Source: Candidatus Sulfopaludibacter sp. SbA3
GTDB lineage: Bacteria > Pseudomonadota > Alphaproteobacteria > Caulobacterales > Hyphomonadaceae
Assembly: GCA_945888325.1 (NCBI GenBank)
Contig: CAMDAC010000003.1
Span: 1 to 64,000, forward strand
Length of the DNA stretch: 64,000 nucleotides
Reading direction: 5' to 3'
The notes beneath the pieces were generated by a model, which had not been told where the DNA came from, searched no databases, and saw only the letters and a program-made list of their open reading frames with translations. Positions within the stretch are counted from its first letter, which is position 1. Every line of letters begins with the position of its first letter. Below, in pieces: positions 47,735 to 57,580 of the stretch. Made by a program: the position numbers and the translations under genes.

Positions 47735-48750
47735 AGCCAGCCGCGCCATTTGAAGAAGAGATAAGGAAGGACGGCCGACATCACCATGAGCGCCAGCGCG
47801 ATGGGGTAGCCGTAGACCCAGTCCAGTTCCGGCATGTGCTTGTAGTTCATCCCGTAGATCGACGCGATGAGCGTGGGCGGCAGGAACACAACGGCGGCCA
47901 CCGAGAAGATCTTGATGATCGCCGTCTGCTGGATGTTGATCATGCCGAGCGTGGCATCGAGCAGGAAGTTGATCTTCTGCGTCAGGAAACCGGCATGGTC
48001 GCGCAGGGCCTGGACGTCGACAGCGAGGGTCTTGATCCGGTGGTCGATGGCCTTGCCGGGCTTGCGTTCCGAGGCCAGTGACGAGTCGAAGGCCAGCAGG
48101 CGCTGGAGCGAGATCAGGCTGTCCTGGATTTTCGAGATCAGGTCACCCTTGTGACCCACTTCGACCAACACCGCCTGGAAGTCGCATTGGCGCGCGTTGG
48201 GGGTGCTCTTTGCCCCCTTGGCTCCACCGGCCGCCGCGGCGTTGCGGACGCTGGCGGGCGCCTGCGTGAAGAAGACCTTTTCCGACAGCATGTCGAGGTC
48301 ATGGCCCGCGCGTTCCAGCAGGTCGCCGATCCTTTCGATGACGCCTTCGAGGATGCCGATCAGGATCTGGTCGGCCGAATAGGTTCCGGATTTCTGGCAG
48401 CGCGCGACGAACGCGTCGATCGCCCGGGGTTCCTCATAGCGCACCGTGATCACCTTATCCCCCGTCAGGATGAAGGTGATCGGCGAAACTTTCACCATGT
48501 CATCGTCGGTGCGAGACAGCATGTTGGCGGTCAGGAAGTGCGCCCCGTCTTCCGAATAGAGGCGGCTCGACAGCTCGATCTCGCTCATTTCCGCGAGTGT
48601 GGGCACGCCGATCCCGAAGGCGCGTTCCAGAGCCGTTTCCTCATCCGGGGTCGGCCGCAGCACATCAATCCAGACCGCCGTGTCGAGCGCGCCGAGATGT
48701 TCGCCGTCCAGCACGAACTTGCCGGACGAGTTGGAATAGGTGCGGATCAT
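47731..48750 (-). CDS. corA: CorA family magnesium/cobalt transporter
   Basis: C-terminal IASIYGMNYKHMPELDWVYGYPIALALMVMSAVLPYLFFKWRGWL (GMN motif). Confidence 0.95.
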   Translation of the reverse strand: MIRTYSNSSGKFVLDGEHLGALDTAVWIDVLRPTPDEETALERAFGIGVPTLAEMSEIELSSRLYSEDGAHFLTANMLSRTDDDMVKVSPITFILTGDKVITVRYEEPRAIDAFVARCQKSGTYSADQILIGILEGVIERIGDLLERAGHDLDMLSEKVFFTQAPASVRNAAAAGGAKGAKSTPNARQCDFQAVLVEVGHKGDLISKIQDSLISLQRLLAFDSSLASERKPGKAIDHRIKTLAVDVQALRDHAGFLTQKINFLLDATLGMINIQQTAIIKIFSVAAVVFLPPTLIASIYGMNYKHMPELDWVYGYPIALALMVMSAVLPYLFFKWRGWL

Positions 48751-48826
48751 GAACGCCTCGGCAACCGGTCTTGAGCTTGCCCACGTCTGCGGCAAGTCGG
48801 CCCCGGTTGCAACGCTGCGAGCGCCT

Positions 48827-50002
48827 CTAGCGGGCCGGCGTCAGGCGCAGCAGGCGGGCGCCGTCCTCGTCTTCCAGCACGTAGATCGACCCGTCCGGGG
48901 CTTCTTCAACCTCGCGCACGCGCTTGCCCCAGGTGTAGCGCTCCGCTTCGGCGGCCGTGCCGTCCGGCTGGATCGCGACCCGCACGAGCGCTTTCGAGGA
49001 CAGGCCACCGATCAGGGCGTTGCCTTTCCAGTCAGAAAAGAGGCTGCCGTCGTAGACGTCGAGACCTGCAGGGCTGATGGCGGGCACCCAGTAGGCCGCG
49101 GGCGCGGCGAATTCGGGGCGCGTGGCATGATCCGGAATCTCGCGGCCGTCATAGTGGTCGCCGTTCGAGACTTCCGGATAGCCATAATTCTGTCCACGGA
49201 TGATCAGGTTCAGCTCGTCGCCATGCTTCGGACCCATCTCGTGAACCCACAGCTTGCCATCAGGGGCAAAGGCGATGCCGAGCGGATTGCGATGGCCGAG
49301 GGTCCAGACTTCTGCCGCCGGTCTGCCCTGGCTCGCAAACGGATTGTCGGACGGCACGCTGCCATCGAGATTGAGGCGTACGACCTTGCCGAGCGTCGAG
49401 CCCATATCCTGGGCAGGCGTGAATTTCTGGCGTTCCCCAGACGTGATGAACAGGTGGCGATCCGGCGAGATGGCGAGGCGGTGGCCATAGTGGCCATTTC
49501 CGGGCACGGAATCGAACTGGCGCCAGATAACATTCCGGTCACGGAGGATGCCGCCGGTCTCGGTCAGTTCAAGGGTCGCCAGCGCGACGGCTGCGCCGAA
49601 GAGCTCTTCATTGTCGGCGTCGCGCTCGACATAGGACATGTAGACTTGCCCCGTGGTCGCAAAATCCGGGTGCAGGATGATATCACCCAGGCCGCCCTGG
49701 CCTTTCGCCTCGACGTCCGGGCCGCCGGTCACTTTTCCGGCTTTTGTACCATCGGCCTTCAGCAGCCAGATCGTTCCGGCTTGCAGCGTCACCAGCGCGC
49801 GCCCGTCCGGCAGGAAAGCCATGGCCCAGGGACTGTCGAACGTCTGCAGTTCCTCGGCCTGCAAGACTGTGCCGTTCGTCCCGGTGATCCGGAACCCGGC
49901 GTCGGCGGAAGGCTCTATTTTGTCTGTTGCGGGGCTCGCGCAGGCCGCGAGCACAAGGACAGACGCGGCGGCTGCCAGGGCAGTCGATTTCAGGTGGGTC
50001 AT
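48827..50002 (-). CDS. PQQ-dependent sugar dehydrogenase-like protein
   Basis: LQTFDSPWAMAFLPDGRALVTLQAGTIWLLK...GQGGLGDIILHPDFATTGQVYMSY...LWVHEMGPKHGDELNLIIRGQNYGYPEVSNG; lipoprotein signal. Confidence 0.95.
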   Translation of the reverse strand: MTHLKSTALAAAASVLVLAACASPATDKIEPSADAGFRITGTNGTVLQAEELQTFDSPWAMAFLPDGRALVTLQAGTIWLLKADGTKAGKVTGGPDVEAKGQGGLGDIILHPDFATTGQVYMSYVERDADNEELFGAAVALATLELTETGGILRDRNVIWRQFDSVPGNGHYGHRLAISPDRHLFITSGERQKFTPAQDMGSTLGKVVRLNLDGSVPSDNPFASQGRPAAEVWTLGHRNPLGIAFAPDGKLWVHEMGPKHGDELNLIIRGQNYGYPEVSNGDHYDGREIPDHATRPEFAAPAAYWVPAISPAGLDVYDGSLFSDWKGNALIGGLSSKALVRVAIQPDGTAAEAERYTWGKRVREVEEAPDGSIYVLEDEDGARLLRLTPAR

Positions 50003-50021
50003 GGCTGTCTCCGTTCGCGGA

Positions 50022-51018
50022 TCAACGCGCGGCAAAGGCCGCAGGTTCCACAAGATTTTTCATCGGTTTTCCGGCGAGATAGAGCGACAGATTGGCAAGG
50101 AAAGTCTCGTCCGCGCCGGCGACCGTACCCGGCGTGTCGGAGCTGTCATGCGGCGTGAGCGCGATCCTCGGGTGGCTCCACAGCGGACTTTCCGGCGGCA
50201 GTGGCTCGGTGCGCGTCACGTCCAGCGCCGCGAAGGCTGGCCGGCCGCCGTCCAGCGCCGCGATCAGCGCGTCTTCATCCACCAGCGCGCCGCGGCCGAG
50301 GTTCATGAACAGGGCGTCCGGCGTCATCGCCGCGAAGAAGGCCGCGTTGGCCATGTTCTCGGTTTCCGGCGTGTGCGGCGGGCACAGGAGAACCACATCG
50401 GCGCGCGGCAATTCCGAGTGCAAGCTGTCCGGATGGGCAATTCGCGCGGCGCCATCAGCGGGCCCCGGCGACCGGCGCAGACCGGTCACCTCGCCGCCCA
50501 GCGCCGTCACCCGCCGGCCCACCGCCTGCCCGATCGAGCCGTAGCCGACTACCAGCCAGCGCGAGCCGCGAATCTCGCGCGCCTTCAGCCGCTGCCACTT
50601 GCCTTCGCTCTGCTGCGAGCGGTGGCAGGGGCCGCCGCGCAGGAAGTCCAGCGCCTGCCAGAGGGCCCATTCGGCCATCGATTCGGCCTGGGTGTGATTC
50701 GTCGTATAGAGGCGCGCCTTCTGGCCGATCATCATCAGGGCCGGGTTCTCGATTCCGGCGGCGGCGGATTGGAACCAGTCGAGCGACGGGCTCTTGAGGA
50801 TGGCCGTCATGTAGTCGCGCACGACCCAGGAGAAGAAGGCATCGGCATTGCCGAACGCGATGTCCAGCGGCGGCACGGTCTCCAGCGCCGCGCTGGTCCA
50901 GCCGTCATGGGCGTTTCCGGCGTCATCCATCGTGACAAAGCAAACAGCGGCTTCCAGCCCCTTGAGCCGGGGGCGAAGGCGCGCGAATGTCCGCGCATGA
51001 AGAAGACATGTTTTCATG
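50022..51018 (-). CDS. D-2-hydroxyacid dehydrogenase
   Basis: RWLVVGYGSIGQAVGRRVTALGGEVTGLRRSP...LMNLGRGALVDEDALIAAL; start at MKTCLLHARTF. Confidence 0.9.
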
Positions 51019-51419
51019 CACTCGTGCTTAGCCTTGCCTTGGGCAGTGGCACAAGCGCCGCGCAATCCGGCCTGCCTGCGCGCGGGCCGGATTACTTCCG
51101 TGATGCCGCCGACCTGGCGGGCATTCTCGGCTCGGCCCACGCCATCCGGGTGCGCTGCAATGGCCGGGATGACCAGTACTGGCGCCGCTACATGGCGGAC
51201 CTGCTTGCCTATGAAGCCCCGGAAACCGGCAACCTGCGCTCTTCGCTGGTGCGGGCGTTCAACGACGCTTTTTCCGACACCAGTGACGATTTCGAGAACT
51301 GCGACCCGATGGCGGTTGCGGCGGAAGCACGGTTCGCGGAGCGCGGCCAGGAAATCGCGACGCGGATGGCGACCTTTTATTTCCCGAAACGGGAACGCAG
51401 CGGCAGGGGATTTGAATGA
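50997..51419 (+). CDS. TIGR02301-like secreted protein
   Basis: MKKTCFHALVLSLALGSGTSAAQSGLPARGPDYFRDAADLAGILGSAHAIRVRCNGRDDQYWRRYM; family from memory. Confidence 0.82.
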   Translation: MKKTCFHALVLSLALGSGTSAAQSGLPARGPDYFRDAADLAGILGSAHAIRVRCNGRDDQYWRRYMADLLAYEAPETGNLRSSLVRAFNDAFSDTSDDFENCDPMAVAAEARFAERGQEIATRMATFYFPKRERSGRGFE

Positions 51420-53341
51420 TGCGCACCTTACTCGCGGGCGGCCTCGGCGCCCTGATGCTCTCGGCCTGCGCCCTGTTCGAGGCGCCGCCGGAACTGCCGG
51501 CCGTCGGCATCCCGCTTGACCTTGAGGCGGCGCCGATGCCCGGCCCGGTGACCGCGACCGAAATCGAGAACGCCGCCTACCCGAAAATGGGCCAGCGCCC
51601 GGAAAGCGGCCACCCGATCGCCTCGCGCTCGGCGGTCGTCGCGCCCAACGGCGCGGCTGCCACCGCCCACCCGCTGGCGACCCAGACCGCGCTTGATGTG
51701 CTGAAAGCCGGCGGCTCGGCGGTAGACGCCGCGATTGCCGCCAACGCGATGCTCGGCCTCGTCGAGCCCACCGGAAACGGCATCGGCGGCGATCTCTTCG
51801 CCATTGTCTGGGATCCCAAGACGCAGAAGCTCTTCGGCTATAACGGCTCTGGCCGCGCGCCGATGGACGCAACCCTCGCGGATGCCCAATCGAAGGCGGA
51901 CGCCTTTGCCGAGGGCAAGAAGCTGCCTTCCTTCGGCACGATTACCGTCACGGTGCCGGGTGCGGTGGATGGCTGGTTTGCGCTGCACGAGAAGTTCGGC
52001 AAACGTCCGATGGCGGACAATCTGGCGCCGACCATCCGCTACGCCCGCGAAGGCGCGCCGATCCCGGAAATGATCGCCTGGTACTGGTCGCGCGGGCCCC
52101 TGCGTTTCGAGCCGGCCTTCGCGCGCGGCGAACTGGAAGAGTTCGACAACGCCAAGAAACTCTACTTCAGCCCTGCGCCAGTGGCCGGTTCGCTGTTCCG
52201 CAACCCGGACCTTGCCAACACGTTGGAAACTCTCGGGAAGAAGGGCCGCAACGAATTCTACAAGGGCATCATGGCCAAGAACATGGCCGCCTATCTCGGC
52301 CGGATCGGCGGCAAGCTCGACTATGACGACTTCAATGCCCACAAGGGCGAATGGGTGGAGCCGATCTGCGTCGAGTACCGCCAGGAAGTGGCCGTCTGCG
52401 AACTCGGACCGAACACGCAAGGCGTAGCGGCCTTGCAGATGCTCCAGATGCTCGAGCGCTTCGACCTCAAAGCCATGGGCTTCGGCTCTGCGGATGCGCT
52501 GACTGCCATGGTCGAAGCCAAGCGCCTCGCCTTTGCGGACCGTGCTGTCGGCTATGCGGATCCCAAGTTTTCAGGCATCGACCCCTCTATATTCGTTGCC
52601 CCCGGCTACAATGCCGGACGCGCCGAAGCGATCGACGTCAAGAAGGCCGCGCCATCCGTTGCTCCGGGCACGGAGATTACCGACGCCGCCCTGCGCGATG
52701 GCGACACGACCTACCTGACCGTTGCCGACAAGGACGGCATGATGGTCTCGCTGATCCAGTCGAACTATCGCGGCATGGGTTCGGGCCTGGTGCCGGACGG
52801 TCTCGGCTTCATGTTCCAGGACCGGGGCGAACTCTTCAGCCTCGACCCGGCACACCCGAACGTCTACGCCCCCGGCAAGCGCCCGTTCCAGACGATCATT
52901 CCAGCCTTCGCGCTGAAGAAGGACTATCCGAACTGCCAGGTCCGCGCGACGGCGCCGGAGCTTGCCTGCCCGTATGAGCCCTGGCTCGCCTTTGGCCTGA
53001 TGGGCGGCGCGCTGCAACCGCAAGGCCATGTACAGATCATCACCAACCTCGTCGATTTCGGCATGGGCCTTCAGGAAGCGGGCGATGCCGCGCGCTGGGA
53101 GCATGATGGCGGCTGCGAGCCGACCAACAAGCTCGGCGATGATTGCAATGTGGGCACCGGCAAGGTGCTGCTCGAACGCGGCCTCGCCGACGCCGCCGCG
53201 GAACTCGAGGCGCGCGGCTATACGGTCGAGTGCTGCGAAGCCAACTATGGCGGCTACCAGGCCATCATGCGCGACTTCGACAACGGCACCTGGATCGCCG
53301 CCACCGAAATGCGCAAAGATGGCAGCGCGGATGGGTATTGA
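51416..53341 (+). CDS. ggt: Gamma-glutamyltransferase family protein
   Basis: AATAHPLATQTALDVLKAGGSAVDAAIAANAMLGLVEPTGNGIGGDLFAIVWD...; DGDTTYLTVADKDGMMVSLIQSNYRGMGSG. Confidence 0.95.
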   Translation: MMRTLLAGGLGALMLSACALFEAPPELPAVGIPLDLEAAPMPGPVTATEIENAAYPKMGQRPESGHPIASRSAVVAPNGAAATAHPLATQTALDVLKAGGSAVDAAIAANAMLGLVEPTGNGIGGDLFAIVWDPKTQKLFGYNGSGRAPMDATLADAQSKADAFAEGKKLPSFGTITVTVPGAVDGWFALHEKFGKRPMADNLAPTIRYAREGAPIPEMIAWYWSRGPLRFEPAFARGELEEFDNAKKLYFSPAPVAGSLFRNPDLANTLETLGKKGRNEFYKGIMAKNMAAYLGRIGGKLDYDDFNAHKGEWVEPICVEYRQEVAVCELGPNTQGVAALQMLQMLERFDLKAMGFGSADALTAMVEAKRLAFADRAVGYADPKFSGIDPSIFVAPGYNAGRAEAIDVKKAAPSVAPGTEITDAALRDGDTTYLTVADKDGMMVSLIQSNYRGMGSGLVPDGLGFMFQDRGELFSLDPAHPNVYAPGKRPFQTIIPAFALKKDYPNCQVRATAPELACPYEPWLAFGLMGGALQPQGHVQIITNLVDFGMGLQEAGDAARWEHDGGCEPTNKLGDDCNVGTGKVLLERGLADAAAELEARGYTVECCEANYGGYQAIMRDFDNGTWIAATEMRKDGSADGY

Positions 53342-53984
53342 CCTTCCCGCGGAGGCGCCCCGCGACTGCCCTCTCTGCCCGCGCCTTGTTGCGTATCGTG
53401 AAGCGGTGCGCGCGAAAGAGCCCACCTGGTTCAACGGCGCGGTGCCAAGCTTCGGCAGCGAGACGGCAGAGCTTGTCATCGTCGGCCTGGCGCCCGGCGT
53501 GACGGGTGCCAACCGCACCGGCCGTCCGTTCACCGGCGATTGGGCCGGCGACCTGCTCTATGCCACGCTCGACAAGTTCGGCTTCTCCAAGGGCACCTAC
53601 GCCGCCGATCCCGGCGACGGCTTGAGGCTGAGCCGCGCGATGATCACCAATGCCGTGCGGTGCGTGCCGCCCGAGAACAAGCCGGTGGGCGAGGAGATCA
53701 ACACCTGCCGGCCTTTCCTGCAGGCGCGCCTCGCCGCGCTGCCGAAGCTGAAGGTCATCGTCTGCCTCGGCAAGATCAGCCATGATTCCACCCTGCGCGC
53801 GCTGGGCATGAAGCTCGGCCCGCATCCCTTCGGCCATGGCACCCGCTATGATGTGTCCGTGAACGGACGGCCGGTGGTGCTGCTCTCCTCCTACCACTGC
53901 TCGCGCTACAACACGAATACCGGCCGCCTGACCGCGGTGATGTTCGAAGACGTCTTCGCTGCCGCGAAGGAAGCCCTTGGCTAA
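53331..53984 (+). CDS. Uracil-DNA glycosylase family (UDGb/type 5-like)
   Basis: CPLCPRLVAYREAV...ELVIVGLAPGVTGANRTGRPFTGDWAGDLLYATL...TNAVRCVPPENKP...LLSSYHCSRYNTNTGRLT; short overlap with ggt end. Confidence 0.93.
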   Translation: MGIDLPAEAPRDCPLCPRLVAYREAVRAKEPTWFNGAVPSFGSETAELVIVGLAPGVTGANRTGRPFTGDWAGDLLYATLDKFGFSKGTYAADPGDGLRLSRAMITNAVRCVPPENKPVGEEINTCRPFLQARLAALPKLKVIVCLGKISHDSTLRALGMKLGPHPFGHGTRYDVSVNGRPVVLLSSYHCSRYNTNTGRLTAVMFEDVFAAAKEALG

Positions 53985-54011
53985 AGGCCCGGCATTGGCC
54001 ACTCTGGCGCC

Positions 54012-55031
54012 ATGGAAACGCTCGTTGATCTTGCCGCGCTCGCGAACTGGATGGATGCTCAGGGCCTCGGGTCCGGGCCGCTGGACGATGTCCAGCGCCT
54101 CGCCGGCGGCACGCAGAACATCCTCCTGAAATTCTCCCGCGCCGGGCGGTCCTATGTGCTGCGCCGCCCGCCGCCGGTGCTGCGCGCCAATTCCAACGAG
54201 ACGATGCGCCGCGAGGCGCGCATGCTCGCCGCCCTCAAGGGCACGGATGTTCCGCATCCGGAACTGATCGCCGCCTGCCCGGACGAGGGCGTCCTCGGCG
54301 CCGCCTTCTACCTGATGCAGCCCATCGACGGGTACAACCCGAGTACCGGCCTGCCCGAACCCTTCGCCTCCTCGCCTGAGCTGCGCCACCAGATGGGCCT
54401 CTCCCTTGTCGACGGCATCGCCGCCCTCGGCGCGCTGGACTATGTCGCCCTCGGTCTCACCGGGCTCGGCAAGCCGGACAATTATCTGGAACGCCAGGTC
54501 GGCCGCTGGAAGGCGCAGCTGGAGAGCTATGCCGAGTTCCCCGAATGGGACGGCCTGAAGGACCTGCCGGACATTGACGGCGTCAGCCGTTGGCTGGAAG
54601 AACACCGTCCACGGACATTCGCGCCCGGCATCATCCACGGCGATTATCACCTCGCCAACGTCATGTACCGGTTCGATGCGCCGCGCCTCGCCGCCATCGT
54701 GGACTGGGAACTGACCACCATTGGTGATCCGCTGCTTGATCTCGGCTGGCTGCTCGCCACCTGGCCGGAGGGCGAGGCCAGCGCCGTCTCCGTCACGCCC
54801 TGGGAAGGCTTTCCGTCTACGGATGAACTCGTCGCGCATTACGCAAAGCAGACGACGCGCGACCTCTCCCAGATCCACTGGTACGGCGTTCTGGCCTGCT
54901 ACAAGCTCGGCATCATCCTCGAAGGCACCTATGCCCGCGCCCGCGCCGGCAAAGCCCCGAAAGCCACCGGCGACCAACTCCATGCCAGCACCATCGGCCT
55001 GCTCGAACGCGCCAACCGCTGGATCCGCTAA
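54012..55031 (+). CDS. Phosphotransferase family protein (APH/ACAD10-like)
   Basis: LAGGTQNILLKFSRAGRSYVLRRPP...IIHGDYHLANVMYRFDAPRLAAIVDWELTTIGDPLLDLGWLLATW. Confidence 0.94.
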   Translation: METLVDLAALANWMDAQGLGSGPLDDVQRLAGGTQNILLKFSRAGRSYVLRRPPPVLRANSNETMRREARMLAALKGTDVPHPELIAACPDEGVLGAAFYLMQPIDGYNPSTGLPEPFASSPELRHQMGLSLVDGIAALGALDYVALGLTGLGKPDNYLERQVGRWKAQLESYAEFPEWDGLKDLPDIDGVSRWLEEHRPRTFAPGIIHGDYHLANVMYRFDAPRLAAIVDWELTTIGDPLLDLGWLLATWPEGEASAVSVTPWEGFPSTDELVAHYAKQTTRDLSQIHWYGVLACYKLGIILEGTYARARAGKAPKATGDQLHASTIGLLERANRWIR

Positions 55032-55054
55032 GCCCCGCACAAAGGACACGCCCC

Positions 55055-56098
55055 ATGAAAGCCCTCGTCTATCGCGGCCCCCGCGACATCGCCTACGAGA
55101 CGATGAAGGACCCCGAACTCCACGATGACCGCGACGCGATCATCAAGGTCGACAAGTGCGCCATCTGCGGCAGCGACCTGCACATCTACCACGGCGAAAC
55201 TTTCTCCGAGGATACCGGCTATTGCGTCGGCCACGAGGCAGTCGGCGAAGTGGTCGAGATCGGCCGCGGCGTGCGCCAGCTGAAGGTCGGCGACAAGGTG
55301 ATGATTTCTGCGGCGGTGGGCTGCGGCCAGTGCCGTTCCTGCCTCGCCGGCATCGTCAACCGGTGCGAGAGCAATGCGGCCGGTTGCTACGGCCTCTCGG
55401 CCAAACTCCAAGGCTGTCAGGCCGAAGGCGTGCGCGTGCCCGCAGCCGATTTCAATGCCCAGAAAATTCCGGATGGGATTACCGCCGACCAGGCCCTGAT
55501 GATGACCGACGCCCTCGCGACCGCCTGGTTCGGCGCGCGCAATGCCGACATCCAGCGCGGCGCAACGGTTGCGGTGGTCGGTCTCGGCCCCATCGGCCTC
55601 CTGGCCGCAGAAGCCGCCTTCATCATGGGCGCCGCGCGCGTGTTCGGTATCGATCTCGTGGAGGACCGCCGCGCCATGGGCCGCGCCTTCGGCATGGAAA
55701 CACCGGACCCTGCGATTGCGCGCGAGTACATCGCCGAGGCGACCAAGGGCCGGATGTGCGACAGCGTCATCGAAGCGGTCGGCCACTCCGCCACCATCCG
55801 CGCCTCGCTCGGGCTCGCCGGCCGCCGCGCAACGGTCTCGGTTGTCGGCGTCAACCAGGATCGCAGCTTTGACTTCCCGATGTCGAAAGCTTTCGGCATG
55901 GGACTGACCTTCCGTATCGGGACTTGTTCGGTGCCGCAGGAATGGCCGGAGCTGATCCCGCTGGTCCAGTCCGGACGGATCAAGCCGGAGCGCTATATCA
56001 GCCACACCCTTCCGCTCTCGGATGGAAAGCACGCCTACGACATCTTCGACCGCCGCGTCGACGGCGCGATGAAGATGGTATTCGATATGGGGCTCTAG
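55055..56098 (+). CDS. Zinc-dependent alcohol dehydrogenase family protein
   Basis: [67 protein letters not shown]. Confidence 0.95.
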   Translation: MKALVYRGPRDIAYETMKDPELHDDRDAIIKVDKCAICGSDLHIYHGETFSEDTGYCVGHEAVGEVVEIGRGVRQLKVGDKVMISAAVGCGQCRSCLAGIVNRCESNAAGCYGLSAKLQGCQAEGVRVPAADFNAQKIPDGITADQALMMTDALATAWFGARNADIQRGATVAVVGLGPIGLLAAEAAFIMGAARVFGIDLVEDRRAMGRAFGMETPDPAIAREYIAEATKGRMCDSVIEAVGHSATIRASLGLAGRRATVSVVGVNQDRSFDFPMSKAFGMGLTFRIGTCSVPQEWPELIPLVQSGRIKPERYISHTLPLSDGKHAYDIFDRRVDGAMKMVFDMGL

Positions 56099-56583
56099 CC
56101 CCCCTTGAGGATCCGCGCCTTGTCCCGCGCCCAGTCGCGCTTGGCTTCGTTCTCGCGCTTGTCATGCGCCTTGCGGCCGGTGGCGACGCCGATCAGCAGT
56201 TTGGCGCGTCCCTTGTCGTTGAAGTAAAGCTTCAGCGGCACGATCGTGCGGCCCGCCCGTTCGACTTCCTGCGACAGTTTTGAAAGCTGGCGCTTCGAGA
56301 CCAGTAGCTTCCGCTTGCGGCGCGGCTCATGGTTGAACCGGTTGGCGCCCGCATAGGTCTGGATCTCGGCATTGATCAGCCAGAGCTCGCCCTGCTCGAC
56401 CGAGGCATAGGCCTCGGCGATGTTCGCCTTGCCATCGCGCAAGGATTTAACTTCCGAGCCGACCAACATCACGCCCGCCTCAAGCGTATCCTCGACGGAA
56501 TACTCGCGGCGGGAGCGCCGGTTCTCGGCGACCATCCCGTCGGTGCGGCCCTTGACGGCTGGGGTCTTCGGCTTGGTGGCCAT
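56095..56583 (-). CDS. smpB: SsrA-binding protein SmpB
   Basis: [76 protein letters not shown]...; start reset from 56814. Confidence 0.98.
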   Translation of the reverse strand: MATKPKTPAVKGRTDGMVAENRRSRREYSVEDTLEAGVMLVGSEVKSLRDGKANIAEAYASVEQGELWLINAEIQTYAGANRFNHEPRRKRKLLVSKRQLSKLSQEVERAGRTIVPLKLYFNDKGRAKLLIGVATGRKAHDKRENEAKRDWARDKARILKGG

Positions 56584-56587
56584 GGTG

Positions 56588-57469
56588 CTAGATATTCGCG
56601 CCGGCATGGCGCAGCGCCGCGTCGATCTGCGCGCGGGCTTCGGCGTCCGGCGGCGTGATCGGCAGGCGTACCTCGTCCGTGCACAGACCCATCCGCGACA
56701 GCGCATACTTCGCAGGTCCCGGCGACGGTGAGCAGAACATGGCGCGGTGCAAGAGGACCAGCCGCTGGTTGATGGCGCGCGCGGTTTCGAGGTCGCCATC
56801 ATCAAACGCGGCATGCATTGCGGCGCAGGCTTCCGGCAGCACGTTGGCGGTCACCGAAATACAGCCCGCCCCGCCCATCGCCCGGTGCGCCAGCGCGCTC
56901 GAATCCTCGCCCGACAGCTGGATGAACTGTTCGTCCAGTCCGATGAGATGGCTGTGCAGCGCCACCCGCTCCATCTCGTCGCTCGCATCCTTGATGCCGA
57001 TGACGTTCGGCAGCGCCGCGAGCGCCGCCACGGTCTGCGGCATCAGGTCGACGATCGTGCGCCCCGGCACGTTGTAGACGAACACCGGCAGGGCGACCGC
57101 ATCATTGATCGCCTTGAAGTGGGCAAACAGGCCCGCCTGGTTCGGCTTGTTGTAATACGGGCAGACGACGAGCGCGGCGTCCGCACCCACCGCCTTGGCG
57201 TGGCGCACCAGGTCGATAGCCTCTTCGGTCGCGTTCGAGCCCGCGCCCGCGATCACCGGCACCCGGCCGGCAGCGACTTCAACACAAAGTGATACGACTG
57301 CCTTGTGCTCCTCGGTCGACAGCGTGGACGTCTCCCCGGTCGTGCCCACGGGCACCAGAGCGGCGGAACCACCGGCAATCTGGCGCTCCACCAGCGCTGC
57401 AAAGGCGGTCTTGTCCACAAGGCCATTCCGGAAAGGAGTGACAAGCGCAGGAATGGAACCGGAGAACAT
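56588..57469 (-). CDS. dapA: 4-hydroxy-tetrahydrodipicolinate synthase
   Basis: [51 protein letters not shown]...[10 protein letters not shown]. Confidence 0.97.
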   Translation of the reverse strand: MFSGSIPALVTPFRNGLVDKTAFAALVERQIAGGSAALVPVGTTGETSTLSTEEHKAVVSLCVEVAAGRVPVIAGAGSNATEEAIDLVRHAKAVGADAALVVCPYYNKPNQAGLFAHFKAINDAVALPVFVYNVPGRTIVDLMPQTVAALAALPNVIGIKDASDEMERVALHSHLIGLDEQFIQLSGEDSSALAHRAMGGAGCISVTANVLPEACAAMHAAFDDGDLETARAINQRLVLLHRAMFCSPSPGPAKYALSRMGLCTDEVRLPITPPDAEARAQIDAALRHAGANI

Positions 57470-57543
57470 CTTATTATTGCCAGTTTTTCAGGGATTCGTT
57501 TCAGGAAATCGTGGGAAATGCGTGCTAGGCTCCACAGCTTGGA

Positions 57544-57571
57544 TTGTCACGCTTTGGTACAGAAATAAACA
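57544..57571 (+). promoter_or_regulatory. Putative promoter TTGTCA-N16-TAAACA
   Basis: Good -35/-10 pair; -10 ends 10 nt before ATG 57581. Confidence 0.45.
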
Positions 57572-57580
57572 TAGGCCGTT

